This document shows, one piece after another, positions 25,497-34,341 of a stretch of 64,000 bases of DNA; position 1 is the first letter of the stretch; the number at the start of each line of letters is the position of its first letter. The DNA is from G963667675 sp965249215 (GTDB lineage: Bacteria > Chloroflexota > Dehalococcoidia > Lucifugimonadales > UBA3495). The stretch is taken from the NCBI GenBank assembly GCA_965249215.1, contig CBDFLN010000002.1:248001-312000 (forward strand). The letters run 5' to 3'. Below the pieces are notes generated by a model. It ran no database searches, was not told the DNA's origin, and saw only the letters and a program-made list of their open reading frames with translations. The position numbers and the translations under genes are program-made.

Positions 25497-25823
25497 ATGA
25501 CCAGACCACCAATGCGAGGAGGACCCGGCAGAGGCCCGGGCGGCAGGCCCGGCGGCCGCATGGGAGGCAGGCCCAGGGGCCGGTACGCCCCTCGCAGGCG
25601 GGTATGCTCTTTTTGCGTCGACCGCATCAAGTACATCGACTACAAGAACGTAGACCAGTTGCGCCGGTTCATTTCAGACCGCGCCAAGATAGAGCCTCGC
25701 CGACGCACCGGCGTCTGTGCCAAGCACCAACGCCCGTTGCGCATCGCCATACAACGCGCCCGGCATCTGGCCCTGGTGCCGTTCGTGGCATTTCATCCCG
25801 CCGCCGGCGGAGTCCGCAGCTAA
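25497..25823 (+). CDS. rpsR: 30S ribosomal protein S18
   Basis: The 108-residue product has a Gly/Arg/Pro-rich N-terminal extension of about 33 residues, followed by the S18 core: RRRVCSFCVDRIKYIDYKNV, LRRFISDRAKIEPRRRTGVC and KHQRPLRIAIQRARHLALVP. The CSFC and C-A-K-H residues are the zinc-ribbon-like cysteines of the C+ form. It binds S6 and 16S rRNA. Typical S18 length is 75-90, so the N-terminal extension is the unusual part. Confidence 0.95.
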   Translation: MTRPPMRGGPGRGPGGRPGGRMGGRPRGRYAPRRRVCSFCVDRIKYIDYKNVDQLRRFISDRAKIEPRRRTGVCAKHQRPLRIAIQRARHLALVPFVAFHPAAGGVRS

Positions 25824-25940
25824 CGGCCTGAACGGACGCGACGTCGAACTTGCATCGTGAACTCGCATCGTCAAGACACTTCACCTTTTCCCAAATGAAC
25901 GCCCCGTCAGCTCATGGCGCTACGGTATTAAGGGTTAACG

Positions 25941-27068
25941 ATGCCTTTCCCCAGGTTCTGGACCACTTCAGCCGCCCGGTCAACTCGGGCCGATAGGCGG
26001 CGCTCCGGGATACGCCGTCCGCCCCCGGAGGATACCCCGCGGCTGACCCCTGAGGAAGCCAGGCAGCGGCGACACCGGCTTTGGGGTTGGGTTGTAGGCG
26101 GCGCTCTCATAATCGTAATCGTTGGGGTGCTGGCCGCCGGTTATTACCAGGAGTTTTACAAGCCCCCGAGACTTTGGGCAGGCAGAATAAACGACGTGGA
26201 ATTCACCATGGGTGACTTGGTCGAACGAATCCGGGTCGAGCAGGCCATCGCCGGGGAGGTGGACCTGAGCCGGCGCCCCTTTGACTACATGCGAGACCTG
26301 CTGCGCGCCGAACTCCTCCGCCAAGAAGCTCCGGGATTGGGTATCGAGGTAACGGACGATCTCGTCGAGTTGGCTATCAGGGACCGATTCTATCCCGATG
26401 TTCCCGCCGGGCAGGACACCGCCCCGGGACAGTTGGACCAGGAATACCGACAAAACCTGCAGTCCTACCTCACCCGCACCGAACTGTCCGAAAGCGAATT
26501 CCGCGTCATCGTGGCAGAGCAGTTGCGCCTGGTTTTCCTCAGCCTGCGCCTTAGCGAGGATATCGAGGACCCACAGGAGCAGGTGGAGGTGGAGTGGATA
26601 CGCCTGGACCCCGCCGGCACAGTGAGTATTGCCGAGGTGCTTGACCGGTTGGGCAACGAGGAGTTTTCGTCCGTGGCGCAGGACGTCGGCGTCCAGGCGG
26701 GCTACGCCGACGCCGATGGCTACGTCGGTTGGCTGCCGCGCCGGGCCTTCCCGGAGATTGACCGGGAAGTGTTCGGAGACGCCGCCACAGGCAGGCCTCC
26801 GTTGGAGATCGGAGAGGTCAGGAGTCCCATACGGACCTTGGACGACATATACATCGTGAGAAAGCTTGCCGGCCCTGAGGTGCAGCCCCTGTCCGGCAAG
26901 ATGCGGGCAAAGGTCATACAGCAGGCGACGGAAGATTGGCAAGACCAGCGCCTTACCCAAGGCTTCGAGCAGGAGTGGGCCAGGATACGGTTCGCCTCCA
27001 AGTATTACAATTGGGTGTCGGAACAGGTCTTGCTCAGCAAGCCGCGAGCGAATCCGGGGCAGAGGTAA
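25941..27068 (+). CDS. Membrane-anchored peptidyl-prolyl isomerase-like foldase (SurA/PrsA type)
   Basis: A 375-residue protein with a basic cytoplasmic N-terminus, one transmembrane segment near residues 48-67 (VVGGALIIVIVGVLAAGYY), and an extracytoplasmic SurA_N-like helical domain. A C-terminal parvulin-like region follows (GYADADGYVGWLPRRAFPEI, LEIGEVRSPIRTLDDIYIVR). Such foldases help secreted proteins fold outside the membrane. AAGGG precedes the ATG. The next gene, homoserine dehydrogenase, begins 7 bp after its stop, so they may be cotranscribed. The parvulin catalytic residues are not clearly conserved, so chaperone activity is more certain than isomerase activity. Confidence 0.78.
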   Translation: MPFPRFWTTSAARSTRADRRRSGIRRPPPEDTPRLTPEEARQRRHRLWGWVVGGALIIVIVGVLAAGYYQEFYKPPRLWAGRINDVEFTMGDLVERIRVEQAIAGEVDLSRRPFDYMRDLLRAELLRQEAPGLGIEVTDDLVELAIRDRFYPDVPAGQDTAPGQLDQEYRQNLQSYLTRTELSESEFRVIVAEQLRLVFLSLRLSEDIEDPQEQVEVEWIRLDPAGTVSIAEVLDRLGNEEFSSVAQDVGVQAGYADADGYVGWLPRRAFPEIDREVFGDAATGRPPLEIGEVRSPIRTLDDIYIVRKLAGPEVQPLSGKMRAKVIQQATEDWQDQRLTQGFEQEWARIRFASKYYNWVSEQVLLSKPRANPGQR

Positions 27069-27074
27069 TAGCCT

Positions 27075-28427
27075 TTGGCCATCCCGCCTGAAATCAACGT
27101 AGGCCTTTTGGGACTTGGCGTCGTCGGCGGCGGCGTGGCAACGGGCCTGGTGGGAGACGACGCCGTTTCCCGCCAAGTCGGCCACCCGGTATCGCTGAAG
27201 AGAGTCCTGGTCAGGAATCCCGACAAGCCCAGGGACGCCGACCTGGACCCCGCCCTGGTTACGGCCGACCCGCAGCAGATTCTTTCCGACCCCGACGTTC
27301 ACGTCGTCGCCGAAGTAATCGGCGGCGTCCAGCCGGCCCTGGGCTTCCTGAAACAAGCCCTGTCCGCCGGCAAGCACGTAGTCACCGCCAACAAAGAGGT
27401 CATGGCCAAGCACGGCCCCGAGCTCCTGGCCTTGGCACGGCAGAACCGGGTGAGCTTGTTATTCGAGGCCAGCGTCGGCGGCGGCATTCCCATCGTGGGC
27501 TGCTTGTCGAACCAACTGGCTGCCAACCAGGTACGGTCCATCCGCAGCATCATCAACGGCACCACCAACTATATCCTGACTCAAATGGCCTACCAAGGCA
27601 CTCCATTTCCCGACGCCCTCCGGCAGGCCCAGGAACTCGGCTATGCCGAGGCCGACCCTACCAACGACGTCGAAGGCTTCGACGCCGCCTACAAGATCGG
27701 CATCCTTGCTTCCATAGCCTTTCGCCGTCCCGTCAGCCCAGAGGACGTGTACAGGCAGGGAATCTCCGGCCTGGAACCCCAGGACTTTCGGTACGCCAAT
27801 GAGCTTGGCTACGCCATCAAACCCCTGGCCATCGCCGCCCTGGAAGACGGAGCAGTCTGCGCCAGGGTCTATCCGGCCCTGGTCCCCTTCGGCCACATGC
27901 TGGCCAAGGTCGATGGGGCCTACAACGCTGTGGAAGTGGAGGGCAGCCTCTGCGGCAAGGTCCTCTTTCACGGCATGGGAGCCGGCCGGGAACCGACAAC
28001 CAGCGCGGTTATCGGCAACATCATCGAAATTGGCCGCAGCATGGCATCCCCATGCGGTTTTGGCTCCTCGGGAGATACCAGCACTCTTGTCGACGCCGAC
28101 GCCGATGCCGGCCATCCCGCAGCCGGTAAACAATCAGAGGAGCCGCCGCCTATCCGGTCCATCGACGGCCTCATGTCCAGCTACTATCTACGGCTCAACG
28201 TGGCCGACCAGCCAGGTGTGTTGGCCCTCATCGCCCAGATTTTGGGCCAGGGACAAATCAGCATCGCCTCGGTGTTGCAAAAGGGCGCCGATCAAAGCGC
28301 CCAAACCGCCGAACTTGTAATCATTACTCACCCATCCAGGGAAGACTCGGTCCAGAAGTCTATTTTGAAGATAGCAGACTTGACGGTGGTGAAGAGAGTA
28401 AATAACCTGCTGAGAATAGAGGTATAG
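27075..28427 (+). CDS. hom: Homoserine dehydrogenase
   Basis: A 450-residue enzyme reducing aspartate semialdehyde to homoserine in threonine and methionine synthesis. It has the Rossmann motif INVGLLGLGVVGGGVATGL, the catalytic stretch VTANKEVMAKHGPELL, ASVGGGIPIV, and the family signature LGYAEADPTNDVEGFDAAYK. The C-terminal 80 residues form an ACT domain (YYLRLNVADQPGVLALIAQI), which usually gives feedback inhibition by threonine. It starts at TTG 27075. It is followed by thrC, forming a small threonine operon. Confidence 0.95.
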   Translation: MAIPPEINVGLLGLGVVGGGVATGLVGDDAVSRQVGHPVSLKRVLVRNPDKPRDADLDPALVTADPQQILSDPDVHVVAEVIGGVQPALGFLKQALSAGKHVVTANKEVMAKHGPELLALARQNRVSLLFEASVGGGIPIVGCLSNQLAANQVRSIRSIINGTTNYILTQMAYQGTPFPDALRQAQELGYAEADPTNDVEGFDAAYKIGILASIAFRRPVSPEDVYRQGISGLEPQDFRYANELGYAIKPLAIAALEDGAVCARVYPALVPFGHMLAKVDGAYNAVEVEGSLCGKVLFHGMGAGREPTTSAVIGNIIEIGRSMASPCGFGSSGDTSTLVDADADAGHPAAGKQSEEPPPIRSIDGLMSSYYLRLNVADQPGVLALIAQILGQGQISIASVLQKGADQSAQTAELVIITHPSREDSVQKSILKIADLTVVKRVNNLLRIEV

Positions 28428-28486
28428 CCGCTGGCTTCCGGACCAGGCGTGCAGCTAAAGTTGAGAGACGCAGCGCACTAAAGACC

Positions 28487-29539
28487 ATGTCAAAGGGCAT
28501 TCTGAGGACCTATAAGGAGCTTCTACCCTTGACCGGGGATACACCCCTCCTAACCCTGGGAGAGGGTGATACTCCGCTGGTCAAGTCCAACCGGCTTGGC
28601 AGGGACTTGGGATGCGACGAGCTCTATTTCAAGCTGGAAGGATGCAACCCCACCGGCTCTTTCAAAGACCGCGGCATGGTCTTGACCATCGCCAAGGCCC
28701 TGGAGCAGGACAGCAAGGCCGTCATGTGCGCCTCCACCGGCAACACCAGCGCCTCCGCCGCTGCCTACAGCGCCTACAGTGGTCTGCCTGCCTTCGTGCT
28801 AATTCCCAAGGGAGAAGTCGCTATGGGCAAGCTGGCTCAGGCCATGGCTTATGGCGCTCGCATCATAATGGTGAACGGCAACTTCGACGCCGCCCAGGAC
28901 CTGGCCCGTGAGTTCACCCGCAGGCACCAGGTCACCCTGGTAAACTCGGTCAATCCATACCGCGTCGAAGGCCAAAAAACGGGCGCCTTCGAGTTGGTTG
29001 ATACTCTGGGCGACGCGCCGGACTATCTCTTCATCCCTGTCGGCAATGGAGGCAACATCACCGCCTATTGGAAGGGCTTCAGGGAATACCATGACGTTGG
29101 CCGCAGCAACCGGTTGCCGCGCATGATGGGCTTCCAAGCAGAGGGAGCGGCGCCCATCGTACGCGGCGCCCCAGTGGCCAATCCCCAGACCATCGCCTCC
29201 GCAATCCGCATCGGCAATCCCGCAAGCTGGACGCGCGCCGAGGAAGCACGCGACACCTCAGGCGGGGTAATCGAGTCCGTCACCGACGACGAGATACTTG
29301 AGGCATATCGGCTCCTCGCCTCTCTAGAGGGGATATTTTGCGAGCCGGCCTCTGCCGCTTCCTTTGCCGGCCTCACCAAGGCAGTCCGCGGGGGGTTGAA
29401 TCTGGCCAGTCAAAGGGTAGTATGTATCTTGACCGGGAACGGGCTGAAAGACCCGGACCTGGCCGTGAGTAGCGTAGCCGCTAAGGCCACCGAGATCGAA
29501 CCCACAATCGAAGCTGTGGAGGCGGCAGCCCTGGCCTAG
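28487..29539 (+). CDS. thrC: Threonine synthase
   Basis: A 350-residue PLP enzyme that converts O-phosphohomoserine to threonine. The PLP lysine is in LEGCNPTGSFKDRGMVLTI. Further family stretches are ASTGNTSASAAAYSAYSGLP, VNSVNPYRVEGQKTGAFEL, VGNGGNITAYWKGF and EPASAASFAGLTKA. The length matches the shorter ThrC class found in many bacteria and archaea. It lies 59 bp after hom in the same direction; the folE coding region begins about 23 bp after its stop. Confidence 0.95.
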   Translation: MSKGILRTYKELLPLTGDTPLLTLGEGDTPLVKSNRLGRDLGCDELYFKLEGCNPTGSFKDRGMVLTIAKALEQDSKAVMCASTGNTSASAAAYSAYSGLPAFVLIPKGEVAMGKLAQAMAYGARIIMVNGNFDAAQDLAREFTRRHQVTLVNSVNPYRVEGQKTGAFELVDTLGDAPDYLFIPVGNGGNITAYWKGFREYHDVGRSNRLPRMMGFQAEGAAPIVRGAPVANPQTIASAIRIGNPASWTRAEEARDTSGGVIESVTDDEILEAYRLLASLEGIFCEPASAASFAGLTKAVRGGLNLASQRVVCILTGNGLKDPDLAVSSVAAKATEIEPTIEAVEAAALA

Positions 29540-29562
29540 AGCCAATAGACAAGGGGTCCGTT

Positions 29563-30120
29563 ATTCAACTGGAACGCATTGAGCAAGCGGTTGTAGAGCT
29601 GCTTGAGGCCATCGGCGAAGACCCGTTGCGGGACGGTTTGCAGAAAACGCCCCAACGGGTTGCCCGCATGTACCGGGACCTTTTTTCTGGAGTGGGAACC
29701 GACCCTCAAGCGGCCATAGACGCCCTCTTCCAGGCCGATGCCGACGACCCGGTCGTATTGGGCAATGTTCCCTTCTACTCCCTGTGCGAGCACCACTTGC
29801 TGCCCTTTTTCGGCCTTGCCCACCTGGCCTATATCCCCAATGGGAAGATCGCCGGGGTCAGCAAACTTGTCCGCTCTTTGGAGGCGGCATCCCGGCGGCC
29901 CCAGGTTCAGGAACGGTTGACTGCCCAGGTGGCCGACGCCGTGTTCGGCGCCCTCCGCCCCGACGGTGTGGCGGTGGAAATAGAAGCGGAGCACCTGTGC
30001 ATGTCGATGCGTGGGGTACAGAAGCCGGGCAGCCGGGTCGTCACATCTGCTGTCCGCGGCCCCTTCTCCAAGTGGCCCTCGAGCCGGGAAGGCCTCCTCG
30101 CCCTGCTGAGAAGGGAGTAG
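29563..30120 (+). CDS. folE: GTP cyclohydrolase I, probable non-canonical start codon
   Basis: FolE opens GTP to form dihydroneopterin triphosphate for folate or pteridine synthesis. Zinc and catalytic residues are visible in YSLCEHHLLPFFGLAHLAYI and EAEHLCMSMRGVQKPGSRVV. The conserved N-terminal helix (LERIEQAVVELLEAIGEDPL, then RDGLQKTPQRVARM) extends upstream of the first usable ATG/GTG/TTG, a TTG at 29626 that would cut into it. The frame stays open back into thrC, with AAGGGG at 29551-29556 placed well for an ATT start at 29563 (185 residues) or CTG at 29569. The start choice is inference. Confidence 0.9.
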   Translation: MQLERIEQAVVELLEAIGEDPLRDGLQKTPQRVARMYRDLFSGVGTDPQAAIDALFQADADDPVVLGNVPFYSLCEHHLLPFFGLAHLAYIPNGKIAGVSKLVRSLEAASRRPQVQERLTAQVADAVFGALRPDGVAVEIEAEHLCMSMRGVQKPGSRVVTSAVRGPFSKWPSSREGLLALLRRE

Positions 30121-30124
30121 GGCA

Positions 30125-31102
30125 GTGAGCGTGAACCCGCTCACTGGGTTCCAGGAGATTCAGCCGGAATGGGAGCGTCTCCTCTCTGCTTCGCCCACGA
30201 ACAGCATCTTCCTCACCCCGCAATGGCAGGAAGTGTGGTGGGAGACCTTCGGCGGCGGCGTGGGCATGGCCGGGTTTTACATGCGCGACGCCGCCGGTGT
30301 GACCGCCATCGCCTCTCTTCGCCGCTCCGGCGATACCCTTTCCTTCGTCGGCAGCGAGGACACATTCGACTACAACGATTTCGTGGTCAGCCCCGGCTGC
30401 GAGACTGTCTTCTTCGACGCCCTCCTCCAGCGCTTGGAAGACCAGCGGTGCGGCGAACTGTACCTCGCCTCGTTGCTGGAAAACTCTCCCACACTGGAGT
30501 TTCTGCCCGACGTCGCTCGACAACGGGGATACCAGGTCAATGTGGAAATAGAGGACGTTACCTCCGGCATCGATCTCCCCGAGACTTGGGAACAGTACCT
30601 GGCGGCCCTATCCAAGAAAGACCGCCACGAGTTGCGCCGCAAACTCCGCCGTTTGGACACGTCGCTGAATTGGAGTTGGCGCGCTTTCACTTCCCAGGAA
30701 GACATAGCCGATAACCTGCCCGAATTCATTTCACTCATGCGCCTCAGCAGGGCTGAAAAAGACCAATTCCTGACACCTGAGCGGCTGGACTTCTTCCGGC
30801 GCATTACCCAACGAATGTCCCAGATGGGGGCCGTCAAGCTGTTCTTCCTGGACGTAGACGGGCAGCGGGTAGCCGCCAGCCTGTGCTTCGACTATGTGCG
30901 GTCCCGCTTGTTGTACAATAGTGGATACAACCCCGAGTTTGCCTATTACAGCGTGGGGCTTTTGCTGAACGCCCTGTGTCTGATGCAAGCCATAGAGGAG
31001 GGGCTTGGGTACTTCGATTTCTTAAGGGGTCGCGAGCCGTACAAGCTCCGGCTCGGTGGTCGCCGGAGAAACCTCTACAAGATGGTAGTGAAGCGGATTT
31101 GA
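30125..31102 (+). CDS. GNAT-fold acetyltransferase, BioF2/FemAB-like (Acetyltransf_6)
   Basis: A 325-residue protein with a duplicated GNAT-like fold. NSIFLTPQWQEVWWETFGGG at the N-terminus, LSKKDRHELRRKLRRL in the middle, and GQRVAASLCFDYVRSRLLYN with SVGLLLNALCLMQAIEEGLGYFDFLRG at the C-terminus match the CelD/BcsL-type Acetyltransf_6 family. Members modify cell-wall or exopolysaccharide precursors; the substrate here is unknown. It starts at GTG 30125, only 4 bp after folE. Its TGA overlaps the TTG start of the glycosyltransferase gene, suggesting a shared glycan-modifying function. Confidence 0.78.
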   Translation: MSVNPLTGFQEIQPEWERLLSASPTNSIFLTPQWQEVWWETFGGGVGMAGFYMRDAAGVTAIASLRRSGDTLSFVGSEDTFDYNDFVVSPGCETVFFDALLQRLEDQRCGELYLASLLENSPTLEFLPDVARQRGYQVNVEIEDVTSGIDLPETWEQYLAALSKKDRHELRRKLRRLDTSLNWSWRAFTSQEDIADNLPEFISLMRLSRAEKDQFLTPERLDFFRRITQRMSQMGAVKLFFLDVDGQRVAASLCFDYVRSRLLYNSGYNPEFAYYSVGLLLNALCLMQAIEEGLGYFDFLRGREPYKLRLGGRRRNLYKMVVKRI

Positions 31103-32328
31103 CCCGGCAGCGAGTCGCCTTCATCGCGTATCACGCCTGCCCACTGGCTGCCCCCGGACAGGCCAAGTCCGGGGGTATGAACGTCTATGTGCGGGAACTA
31201 GCCAGCGCCCTGGGTGAACGAGGCCGACCCGTCGACGTCTTCACTCGAACTCATGCCGGGACCGAAAGCGCCGTTGAGCAGGTTACTCCCATGGTCCGGG
31301 TCATCCATCTTCCGGGCGGCGCCGTAGACGCTTCCATGGAGTCCCTGTCCCGCCACCTCCCCGAGTTTCAGACGTCTTTGGCCGACTTCCAGCGCGAACA
31401 CCGCATAGACTACGGCGTGGTCCACTCCCATTACTGGCTCTCCGGCTGTGCGGGCCAGGCGTTTGCCGAAGAGCAGGACATCCCCCACGCGGTTACCTTT
31501 CACACCTTGGGGCTGATAAAGATGCAGTCCCGGGCCGGGGAGGCGGAACCTGAAGAACGGCAGCATGCAGAGCGCGCCCTGATGGCTTCAGCCCGCCGTA
31601 TCATCGCCTTCAGCGCCCACGAGCGTGACGCCATGGTGAACCTCTACGGAGCTGACCCCCGACGGATAATCCTTGCCCCCTGCGGGGTCGACCTGTCCCT
31701 CTTCCGCCCGCTGGAACAGGAGAGGGCAAGGGGTATCCTTGGCCTCAACGGGGAGAAAGTGTTTCTATACGTGGGCCGCTTGGACCCGCTGAAGGGCTTG
31801 GAACTCCTGCTGCGGCTTCCCGCTCACATGGATACTTGCGAGAAGATACGGGTGCTGGTGGTGGGCGGCGGTCCCGGAGATCAGGAAGAGGTCGACCGTC
31901 TTCGCTCCCACGCCAAGGCCCTGAACGTCGATGAAGTATTCGACTTCGTCGGCATGGTTGAGCAGAGCGACCTGCCCGTGTACTACAACGCCGCCGATGT
32001 CTGCGTAGTCCCGTCCTATTACGAGAGTTTCGGGCTGGCCGCTCTTGAGTCCATGGCCTGCGGCACGCCTGTGGTCGCGTCCAGGGTGGGAGGCCTTCCC
32101 AACGTCATTCAACACGGGCGCACTGGCTACCTTCAGTCCTGGCGGTGTCCCGAGGCCTTCGCCAACTCGCTGGAAATGATTGTCTCCAGTCCCAGCCTGC
32201 GGCAGAGCATGGGCCGGGCCGCCCGCCGCAGGGCAGAAGGCATGGGCTGGGACCGGGTCGCCGCCAAGATTAGCGAAGCTTATGACGCGTTGCTCCCGGA
32301 GGGGTCCCGCGAATACGACGGCGCGTAG
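31099..32328 (+). CDS. Glycosyltransferase family 4, MshA-like
   Basis: A 409-residue GT-B glycosyltransferase. The N-terminal domain has AKSGGMNVYVRELASALGER, as in MshA-type and sucrose-phosphate-synthase-like enzymes, then VHSHYWLSGCAG. The donor site is in FLYVGRLDPLKGLELLLRLP and the catalytic E-x7-E motif in VPSYYESFGLAALESMACGT. TTG at 31099 overlaps the preceding stop (TTGA). MshA starts mycothiol synthesis from UDP-GlcNAc and inositol phosphate; here similarity supports GT4 membership, and the mycothiol role is a hypothesis strengthened by MshD- and MshB-like genes nearby. Confidence 0.85.
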   Translation: MTRQRVAFIAYHACPLAAPGQAKSGGMNVYVRELASALGERGRPVDVFTRTHAGTESAVEQVTPMVRVIHLPGGAVDASMESLSRHLPEFQTSLADFQREHRIDYGVVHSHYWLSGCAGQAFAEEQDIPHAVTFHTLGLIKMQSRAGEAEPEERQHAERALMASARRIIAFSAHERDAMVNLYGADPRRIILAPCGVDLSLFRPLEQERARGILGLNGEKVFLYVGRLDPLKGLELLLRLPAHMDTCEKIRVLVVGGGPGDQEEVDRLRSHAKALNVDEVFDFVGMVEQSDLPVYYNAADVCVVPSYYESFGLAALESMACGTPVVASRVGGLPNVIQHGRTGYLQSWRCPEAFANSLEMIVSSPSLRQSMGRAARRRAEGMGWDRVAAKISEAYDALLPEGSREYDGA

Positions 32329-32411
32329 GCTCAAGCAACGGCCGTTCCGCCGGATAGTCCAGCCGGCCTTCCGGCCATTAGATTAACGAGCATCCTAGTT
32401 CGGAGGAATTT

Positions 32412-33098
32412 TTGGACCCCCAAGACCAGCGCCCACAGCGCCCCCGCCGCGGCCGGTTCTTCCCTATAGGCGCGCTCCTCGTCCACTTAGAGCGCACCCT
32501 GGGAGCGGGCATCCTGGTGATGTTGCCCATCGCCATAACTGCCCTGATCTTGAAATTCTTCTTCGACCTGCTCGACCCCATCCTCCAGGGTCCCATAGAC
32601 CTGCTCTGGGACCGCGACATTCCCGGCCTGGGCCTGGTCGCCCTGCTCATCCTCATTTACCTGGCTGGGGTCATTGCCGCCTTCGTGCTGGGCCGCAAGG
32701 CAATAGACCTGGCCCATCGGGTCATGGAAGTAATACCCCTGGTCAAGGGCATCTATAGCACGACCAGGGCCGCGGTGGGCATGCTATCCAATGCGGACAA
32801 CCACCGCTACAGCGGCGTGGTCTTGATCGACTTTCCCCGCCCGGGCATCAAGTCCATCGGGCTAATCACCGCCCGCATGACTGACGTAGAAGGGTCAGAA
32901 GTCCTGGCGATTTACGTTCCCACCACGCCCATACCCTCATCGGGGTTCTTGGTACTCTCCCCCGCCTCCGAAGTGACTCTTACAGACATCAGCGTAGATG
33001 AAGCGATGCGAATCGTTATCTCGGGCGGCGTCCTTTTAACCCCGCTCCTCAACCGCATGGGAATCATGGCTCAGGAGGAGCCCAACTCGAACCAGTGA
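32412..33098 (+). CDS. DUF502 family membrane protein
   Basis: A 228-residue protein with two transmembrane segments near residues 30-52 (GAGILVMLPIAITALILKFF) and 72-94 (GLGLVALLILIYLAGVIAAF). The conserved VMEVIPLVKGIYSTTRAAVG and the extramembrane region FPRPGIKSIGLITARM and YVPTTPIPSSGFLVL are DUF502 hallmarks. Function is unknown to me. TTG start at 32412 with GGAGG upstream. Its 3' end overlaps the 3' end of the opposite-strand GNAT gene by 28 bp. Confidence 0.88.
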   Translation: MDPQDQRPQRPRRGRFFPIGALLVHLERTLGAGILVMLPIAITALILKFFFDLLDPILQGPIDLLWDRDIPGLGLVALLILIYLAGVIAAFVLGRKAIDLAHRVMEVIPLVKGIYSTTRAAVGMLSNADNHRYSGVVLIDFPRPGIKSIGLITARMTDVEGSEVLAIYVPTTPIPSSGFLVLSPASEVTLTDISVDEAMRIVISGGVLLTPLLNRMGIMAQEEPNSNQ

Positions 33099-33958
33099 AG
33101 CTCGCGGGCTTTCTCGAACCCCGCCCAGGTGTATAACCGCCGCGCCGGAACATTGCTTTCGTCCACTTCCAGCCGGATGTCCGCCGCGTCCAGGGACTGC
33201 AGGTATTTCATGCCCGCCAGGAGAATGACGCCTCCGATTCCCTGCCCCCGGTAATCGGGCGATAGCCCTATCATCCCGATAACCCCCCGGATGTCGCCGT
33301 CCACCGGGGTTAGATTTGTCCAGCAATACCCGGCGGTCTGGGCCCCGTTCTGCAAGAGCAGAATCCCCTCGTGGGACGTATCCGCCATGCTGGTGCGGTA
33401 CCTGACTTGCTCCAGCGTGTTGGGACTGAACCCCCAACTGCCTTCGAAGGCCGCGTTCTGGGCCTCAGTCAAGGCCTCTAAATCGTCGCGATGAAATTGC
33501 CGCACAGAGAAGCCATCCGGCATCGCCGCTTCAGGTAAATCCTTCCGCCGGCACACCATGTTCCAGTACCGGCGCACCATGGCGAACCCTTCACTTTCCA
33601 GGGTCTCCGCCTTGGGCGAGCCTTCGGGCAGGCAAAGGTGGACCTCTTTGGCCCCCAGTTCCTTGGCCCGGCGGACCCCCCAACGGACTAGCTCCAACCC
33701 CTGTGGCCCACCCGCCGACTGCAATTCCAAAACCGCGCGGCTTATGGGCGGCTCCGGAAAGACCAGCACGTATCCCTGGACTATCCCCCCTTCTTCCAAT
33801 AGCAGGCAATTCTCCTGGGGTGACAGCCCCGGTTGCCCCAGTTTGTCTTGGAAGATGCACCGCCCCAGTTCACCGTGTGGGTCTCCCCACGCGCTGGAGG
33901 TCTCCACGAAGTCCAATAGAGCCGGCAACTGGTCGCCGGTATAGTTGCGGAGCGGCAA
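33071..33958 (-). CDS. Tandem GNAT acetyltransferase, MshD-like
   Basis: A 295-residue protein with two GNAT domains. The N-terminal one is degenerate; the C-terminal one has the acetyl-CoA loop IGLSPDYRGQGIGGVILLAG and the RLEVDESNVPARRLYTWAGF segment. The architecture is that of mycothiol synthase (MshD), which acetylates the cysteine amine of the mycothiol precursor, though related tandem GNATs do other things. It is convergent with the DUF502 gene, overlapping it by 28 bp. The MshA-like gene (31099) and a PIG-L gene (34342) lie on either side. The fold call is strong; the pathway is a hypothesis. Confidence 0.82.
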   Translation of the reverse strand: MPLRNYTGDQLPALLDFVETSSAWGDPHGELGRCIFQDKLGQPGLSPQENCLLLEEGGIVQGYVLVFPEPPISRAVLELQSAGGPQGLELVRWGVRRAKELGAKEVHLCLPEGSPKAETLESEGFAMVRRYWNMVCRRKDLPEAAMPDGFSVRQFHRDDLEALTEAQNAAFEGSWGFSPNTLEQVRYRTSMADTSHEGILLLQNGAQTAGYCWTNLTPVDGDIRGVIGMIGLSPDYRGQGIGGVILLAGMKYLQSLDAADIRLEVDESNVPARRLYTWAGFEKARELHWFELGSS

Positions 33959-34094
33959 TGCGAGTCCTCGAGGAGGCGGGATACTTGAGCAGCCCTGCCG
34001 GGACGGCGTTTGCCAACCGGCGGCTGGTCAGGGCAGGTCTGGCGAGATTGGCGGATTAGTGGCGGGACTAGGTCATCGACACTGTCGCTCGATT

Positions 34095-34238
34095 TTAGCA
34101 GAGCCCCCCACTACCCACAAGGCGCAACACCGTTTCGGACTTGCCTCGGCCAGCGGGCAAGTTGACGCCGTTGATGGCTGCTTGTACCATATGCCCCGGC
34201 TCGCGTCCCAGCAGGCCTGATGCCGCCTCGGCCGTCAC
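34095..34238 (-). CDS. Possible small protein, 47 residues, unrecognised
   Basis: The reverse strand has GTG at 34236-34238 preceded by a G-rich GGGGGGAGC site, and an open frame ending at TAA 34095 with a plausible mixed sequence (GREPGHMVQAAINGVNLPAG, then RGKSETVLRLVGSG). The frame is also open upstream, as is common in high-GC DNA, so this is weak evidence. It is the only candidate gene in the 383-bp gap 33959-34341, where I see nothing else. Confidence 0.2.
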   Translation of the reverse strand: MTAEAASGLLGREPGHMVQAAINGVNLPAGRGKSETVLRLVGSGGLC

Positions 34239-34341
34239 GCTCCCCCCCGGCTGGAAGCAATGTGAATAGAGCCACCGGGTAAGCTGTGGACAACGCCTTG
34301 AGAGGCCGCTAACCCCCTGGATTACTGGAGGTAGTCAACGA

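Noticed and set aside
34080..34330. Small SRP RNA or RNase P RNA in the gap before the PIG-L gene
   Set aside because: GC-rich and partly foldable, but the conserved core motifs of either RNA are absent.
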